Source: JAPUIN01 sp041580375 (GTDB lineage Bacteria > Acidobacteriota > Polarisedimenticolia > Gp22-AA2). From it: a stretch of 31,033 nucleotides of DNA. The stretch lies in NCBI GenBank assembly GCA_041580375.1, contig JBFGDZ010000018.1, forward strand, positions 1 through 31,033, read 5' to 3'. Both the position numbers and the translations under genes were made by a program. Below the pieces are notes generated by a model. The model saw nothing but the letters and a program-made list of their open reading frames with translations, did not search any database and had not been told where the DNA came from. Numbering within the stretch: position 1 is the stretch's first letter; each line of letters begins with the position of its first letter. Positions 29,984 to 31,033 of the stretch are shown here, in pieces.

Positions 29984-31033
29984 CGAGCCCCTCCCCGGAA
30001 GGCACGCCGAGCAGCGCGAGCACGGTCGGATGGATGTCCCCGATCCACGGATCCCGCCGGTTGAGCCTGACGTTCGAGAACAGCACTCCCGGAACGAGCA
30101 CCGGATCGACGGAGCAGTGGTCGCCGCTCCAGGCCTTCAGATTGTCCTCGAAGACGCGCGGCGGCACCTCCCCGAGCGCCGTCTGCCAGCCGACGCGGTA
30201 GTGCTCGCTGTTCGCGGGCCTCAGATCGGGGACGATCCTCGGGTCGTAGCCCGAGTAGATCTCCTCGCGTCGCAGCACGCGCGTGACCGGCCTCTCGCCC
30301 GTCTCCGGGTCCACGAGCGCCGTCAGCCGCCGAATGATGTCGTCGCGCACCTCGTCGTACTCCCGCCCCGGCGCGACGCTTCCCCGGGGCTCCCGTCCGA
30401 GCAGATTGACGTAGATGTTGCCCAGCCCCATCGCGTATGCCTTCGTGCGCGTCCAGTCCACGTATTTGAAGAACTCGCCCATCTCCCCCCGATCGAAGAG
30501 GTCCTCGAGGGTCTTCCCGCCGTAGGAGCCGGGCCGCAGAGCCATGAATCCGTTCTCCACCAGCCAGGTGTTGTAATTCACCCCCCGCCGGAACGACGCG
30601 AATCCGTGATCGGAGCAGATCACGAGCGCCGTGCCGGGCGAGATGCGCGCCAAGGCCTCTCCGACGATCCGATCCATACGCTCGTACGCGCGCGGGATCT
30701 CCCCGGCGTAGCGTTTCGCGAGCTCGGCGTCGTGCAGCGGGTGGGACGGATCGTGCAGCCGCCAGAGCATGTGGCCGACGCGATCGGTGAAATCGAAGAC
30801 CTGGAGATAGAGCCGCTCGTCGCCGCTCTCCAGATAGTGTTTCATCATCTTCTCCTGATGGTCGGCCGTGGACGCCATGTCCTCGAGAAAATGACGTTCG
30901 TCCGTGAGCCCGGACGGGAGCGACCACGTGTCGATCGGCCATCCCAGGGTCCGGAACAGGCCGAACCGATCCAGCATCTCGCCGGCGAAGGCGAAGGGCG
31001 ACGTGAACGGGATCGGCTGGCATTCGGGATGGA
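29961..31033 (-). CDS. Alkaline-phosphatase-superfamily phosphodiesterase (5' end outside window)
   Basis: About 357 C-terminal residues are visible; the frame is open to the window edge and reads HPECQPIPFTSPFAFAGEML before the first internal ATG, so the N-terminus with the metal-binding Asp and nucleophile is missing. Visible metal ligands fit the type I phosphodiesterase/nucleotide pyrophosphatase family: D and H in FDFTDRVGH, ICSDHGF, and HCSVDPVL; the end DIHPTVLALLGVP is also typical. The substrate is unknown; homologues act on nucleotides, phospholipid head groups or other phosphoesters. Confidence 0.88.
   Translation of the reverse strand, partial: HPECQPIPFTSPFAFAGEMLDRFGLFRTLGWPIDTWSLPSGLTDERHFLEDMASTADHQEKMMKHYLESGDERLYLQVFDFTDRVGHMLWRLHDPSHPLHDAELAKRYAGEIPRAYERMDRIVGEALARISPGTALVICSDHGFASFRRGVNYNTWLVENGFMALRPGSYGGKTLEDLFDRGEMGEFFKYVDWTRTKAYAMGLGNIYVNLLGREPRGSVAPGREYDEVRDDIIRRLTALVDPETGERPVTRVLRREEIYSGYDPRIVPDLRPANSEHYRVGWQTALGEVPPRVFEDNLKAWSGDHCSVDPVLVPGVLFSNVRLNRRDPWIGDIHPTVLALLGVPSGEGLDGRSLAP

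Noticed and set aside
1..31033. CRISPR arrays, insertion sequences, prophage or defence genes
   Set aside because: No spaced direct repeats, transposase or integrase motifs or terminal inverted repeats were seen; the content is housekeeping throughout.

Overview
The window is a dense, GC-rich (roughly two-thirds G+C by eye) bacterial chromosome segment of core genes. The organism is a Gram-negative-type (diderm) bacterium: it has a LolB-like lipoprotein beside ispE, an EnvC-like amidase activator, a BamB-like beta-propeller and two-subunit glycyl-tRNA synthetase. It also has SpoVG, a PgpH-type c-di-AMP phosphodiesterase and a Hanks-type Ser/Thr kinase. Together these suggest Acidobacteriota or a deltaproteobacteria-like lineage such as Myxococcota or Desulfobacterota; the exact phylum is inference. 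All genes but one lie on the minus strand, so transcription runs right to left.

Right part (31033 to about 27500): a 5'-truncated alkaline-phosphatase-superfamily enzyme, an EnvC-like LytM coiled-coil protein and a CtpA/S41-like protein whose catalytic Ser and Lys both appear replaced. A 436-bp gap follows, with a strong G-quadruplex-forming tract and a possible promoter. Next is a tightly overlapping set: Ser/Thr kinase with one membrane span, TPR protein, LolB-like lipoprotein and ispE. It continues with spoVG, tRNA-Gln(UUG), prs, rplY and pth, an order that extends the lolB-ispE-prs-pth synteny of proteobacteria.

Middle (18933 to 15273): rpsF-rpsR-rplI, then a polytopic membrane protein, an unlisted 59-residue membrane protein, a VanZ-family protein, a CPPC glutaredoxin/thioredoxin-like protein and an isopropylmalate/isocitrate dehydrogenase-family enzyme, mostly with overlapping start and stop codons. 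The only plus-strand gene, a BamB-like secreted beta-propeller, converges on the dehydrogenase; the two share a CTAG as stop codons. It diverges from hisS-aspS.

Left part (10806 to 1): a good sigma70-type promoter precedes what looks like one long operon of nine genes: phoH, pgpH, ybeY, era, mgtE, recO, glyQ, glyS and ppdK (3' end outside the window). It combines RNA/ribosome maturation, c-di-AMP turnover, magnesium transport, recombination, glycine charging and pyruvate/PEP interconversion.

No mobile elements, CRISPR arrays, prophage or defence genes were seen, and no clearly new multi-gene system. The most notable points are: pth has no ATG/GTG/TTG that includes its conserved N-terminus; the S41 protein is probably catalytically dead and sits beside a degenerate LytM partner; a small membrane gene is easily missed; and an intergenic G4/C-rich-transcript tract lies after the S41 gene.
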